In this document: positions 62,241-64,000 of the stretch, in pieces
How positions within the stretch are numbered: position 1 is the first letter of the stretch
Layout: the number at the start of each line of letters is the position of its first letter
Assembly (NCBI GenBank): GCA_018136815.1
Contig: CM030937.1
Coordinates: forward strand, 3,337,820 to 3,401,819
DNA length: 64,000 bases
Direction of reading: 5' to 3'
Source of the DNA: Isochrysis galbana
Taxonomy: Eukaryota > Haptophyta > Isochrysidales > Isochrysidaceae
Notes under the pieces: generated by a model
The model's input: only the letters and a program-made list of their open reading frames with translations
Database searches by the model: none
Told to the model about the DNA's origin: nothing
Made by a program: the position numbers and the translations under genes

Positions 62241-63275
62241 AATTGGAATTGGCACTCGCAGCAAGTTTGCCGATCCCGTCTATTATTGGCACATGCTTGC
62301 CAGCCTGATGCTGATGCGATCGGTTTAGGGCACTGGGCGACCTCGGATCACCGCAGGGAGCAGGATGATAGGATGATGGCCTGATGCATAATGAGGAATG
62401 ATGGCGTCTCCCCCCGCGTGAACGGCAACCCCAAGCGTTGCAGCCGACGAGGACCTCGGGGTGCGGGGTGGGGAGGGTTGTTCCCCGAGGGAAGCCGGGC
62501 CGTGAGGGAGGAGAGAGAGGAGCGGGAGCGGGTCGGTTTCGCCGTTGGGCGGCAGCGCGGCGAAAGGCGAGCGCCGCCCCCCCCCCCTCGGCGCGGCGCG
62601 CGTGGGCGGAACGAGATGACTTTCAATCAGCTTCGTCAGCTGAGTGGCGTTGCCGTGTCTCTGCGGCCGAAGGCGAGCGGTGTTGGGCGGGGGGGGCGGG
62701 GGGCGCCCTGCGGGGGAAGGTTGCGGAGGGTGGGGCGGCGGCTGAGGTGCCGCGGCACTCCGCGCGGGGGGAAGGAGGGGGGCGGGGGAGAGGAGAGGAA
62801 AGCGGCGTGGGGGTCGGGGGGGGGCACCCACGTTTGTCTTCTGATGTGAGAGAGAGGATTGAAGGGCGGGCGGGTGGACGCCGGGAGTCGAGAGGAAGGG
62901 GGGGGGGCGGGGGGGGGGGGGGGGGGACGCGCGGGAGAGAGCGCTGCGTCTCCCGGCCCCTCGGCCCCCCTCCCTTCCCTTCCCCCCCCTTCCCCCCCCC
63001 CCTTCCTTATCCTTCTCTCTAGCGCCACTCTCTTCTCTCTTCCCGGTGGGCCTTCCCCCCCCCCCCGCCTCCCTCCGGGCCGCCACCTCCCCCCCCCCCC
63101 CCCCCTCTCTCTCCATCTTCCGCACAGTCCTCCCCCCCCTCCGCCCCCCGCCCCCCCCGTCTCCCTTCCCCCTCCCCCTCGCCGCGCCACACGCCCCCTC
63201 CCCTCCTCGCAGCTCCCACCCCATCCCCGCGATCTCTCAGGCGTGCGCGCGCGGCGGCATAGCGCGCCTCACTGC
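62241..63275. other. Upstream region of the right-edge gene; G-rich then C-rich
   Basis: 62670-62935 is G-rich on plus with a G run near 62908-62930. 62955-63190 is C/CT-rich. Long Arg/Gly/Pro frames (62325-63224) are compositional artefacts. Confidence 0.6.
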
Positions 63276-64000
63276 ATGACAGCCGTGATGGAGCCGTGCG
63301 CCTCAGCCATCCCGGCGCACATGAGCCACCACTCGTCGGTCTCTGAGGAGGAGGACATGGAGGAGGCGTCACTCAAGACAATCCGCTCCTCCGCCACAGA
63401 CATGGCAGAGAGCCTCTTCGACGGGGGTGAGGATGACGATGTGGGCACCACTTCCCGTCCCGACTCGGGCATGCAGAAGCGCAAGGCCGCCGGCTTTGAC
63501 GACATCAAGCGACTCTGGCCTTCGCGCTCGACGTCCGCCCTCCGCTTCTCGATGGCCATCGGTCCTCTGGCGGGCTCCCCGCGCCAGGGTGAGGGCCTGT
63601 CGCTGGCAGGCGCGGCCGTCGGCTCGCAGACCGATCCGGGAAACCGTTATGTCCCACCTATCGCTCGCTCGCGCTCCGAGGGGTACGTCGGCCCGGTGGA
63701 TGACACGGGGCGGCCGCTCTGGCGGCCGAGCAGCGGCATCGCTGTCCGTTTCAAGCTCCGAGAGCTCAATCAGCAGCAGACTAGCCCGCAAGAGGCCTCA
63801 CACCCCAACAAGAAGCTGGCGGGGGATGGTTCGCCCACTCGCCGGGTCGTTTCCTTCTCCCCCGCCTCCAATGACGGCTCGCCTTTACACGTTGCGGCTC
63901 TCCAGCGTGCGCTTTCAGGCGCGCATCTGATTTGTGGCGTAGGGAAGCAGGACAGCTCTCACTCGCCCTCAGCCTGCGGTGCATGCGGTTCGGCTGCCTC
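63276..64000 (+). CDS. Ser-rich hypothetical protein, cut by the right edge
   Basis: The ATG at 63276 opens MTAVMEPCASAIPAHMSHHS. The frame stays open for 241 codons to the window end. It has an acidic SEEEDMEEASLKTIRSSATD stretch, DDIKRLWPSRSTSALRF, RYVPPIARSRSEGYVGP, RPSSGIAVRFKLRELNQQQ, then RRVVSFSP. The spacing of Ser-Pro/Arg-Ser motifs suggests a phosphorylated, partly disordered N-terminus. No domain is recognised. The upstream G-to-C-rich switch is like that of other host genes. Introns cannot be excluded. Confidence 0.65.
   Translation, partial: MTAVMEPCASAIPAHMSHHSSVSEEEDMEEASLKTIRSSATDMAESLFDGGEDDDVGTTSRPDSGMQKRKAAGFDDIKRLWPSRSTSALRFSMAIGPLAGSPRQGEGLSLAGAAVGSQTDPGNRYVPPIARSRSEGYVGPVDDTGRPLWRPSSGIAVRFKLRELNQQQTSPQEASHPNKKLAGDGSPTRRVVSFSPASNDGSPLHVAALQRALSGAHLICGVGKQDSSHSPSACGACGSAA

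Noticed and set aside
62325-63224. 299-codon minus frame
   Set aside because: Arg/Gly/Pro low complexity in the G/C-rich upstream region of the right-edge gene.
1-64000. tRNA, rRNA, CRISPR arrays and LTR-type elements
   Set aside because: No cloverleaf-like set of arms, rRNA core, spaced direct-repeat array or paired long terminal repeats noticed by eye. A tRNA or covariance-model scan would be needed to exclude small RNA genes.

Overview
The window is nuclear DNA of a GC-rich, intron-bearing eukaryote, most likely a marine microalga. Supporting signs are short GT-AG and GC-AG introns (about 50-190 bp), N-termini resembling signal or plastid-transit leaders, a SOUL haem protein, a SPX protein, and class C receptor and TRP-type channel genes of protist style. 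A haptophyte fits best, mainly because of base composition, GC-AG introns and the dense G/C and CT microsatellites. This placement is inference: no rRNA or organelle marker is present.

Host genes. Minus strand: an acidic protein cut by the left edge (1-705), a SPX-kinase fusion (1586-3073), an RlmL-type rRNA methyltransferase with an inserted RanBP2 zinc finger (23468-25132), a double cyclic-nucleotide-binding-domain protein (38109-40682) and a two-helix membrane microprotein (40741-40932). Plus strand: PRPP synthetase (9662-11212), SOUL protein (13706-15243), a receptor with two PstS-like domains and a class C 7TM core (17786-21538), secreted inorganic pyrophosphatase (30256-31101), a DGAT2-type acyltransferase (41295-42352), a coiled-coil protein with a Stc1-type zinc finger (43849-45977), a WD40-TRP channel fusion in nine exons (51032-59202), and an unknown gene cut by the right edge (63276-64000). 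Three of these touch phosphate biology: SPX-kinase, PstS-like receptor and secreted PPase. They are not clustered closely enough to imply an operon-like unit.

Mobile DNA fills most of the rest. (a) A non-LTR (LINE) family is present as ORF1 copies (5137-6567, 6986-8368, 15372-16150, 22169-22281), an RT fragment (22310-22838) and many 3' ends (3759-5094, 11664-12360, 21889-22110, 22860-23205, 25785-26265, 46262-48300, 59700-59870). (b) Repeat A is a roughly 755-bp non-autonomous retroposon in three full copies (26379-27131, 34781-35531, 46604-47366), each flanked by 16-18 bp target duplications. (c) hAT-type DNA transposons carry chromodomain genes (27395-28342, 31551-about 32670, 59929-62233, and fragments at 28850-29989 and 36371-36889). 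(d) Two hAT-like MITEs have 8-bp target duplications (13395-13585, 29106-29481). Nesting is frequent.

The most unusual structural signal is shared by otherwise different retroposon families. Each starts with a short perfect hairpin whose stem sequence changes from family to family while pairing is kept, placed just before a conserved CATGG. Several families end in a hairpin followed by an A/T-rich stretch and a T-run. Tandem arrays (37003-37580, 60990-61865), a long CCCT tract (31782-31960) and poly-G/poly-C upstream regions complete the window. I saw no tRNA, rRNA, CRISPR array or LTR element by eye.
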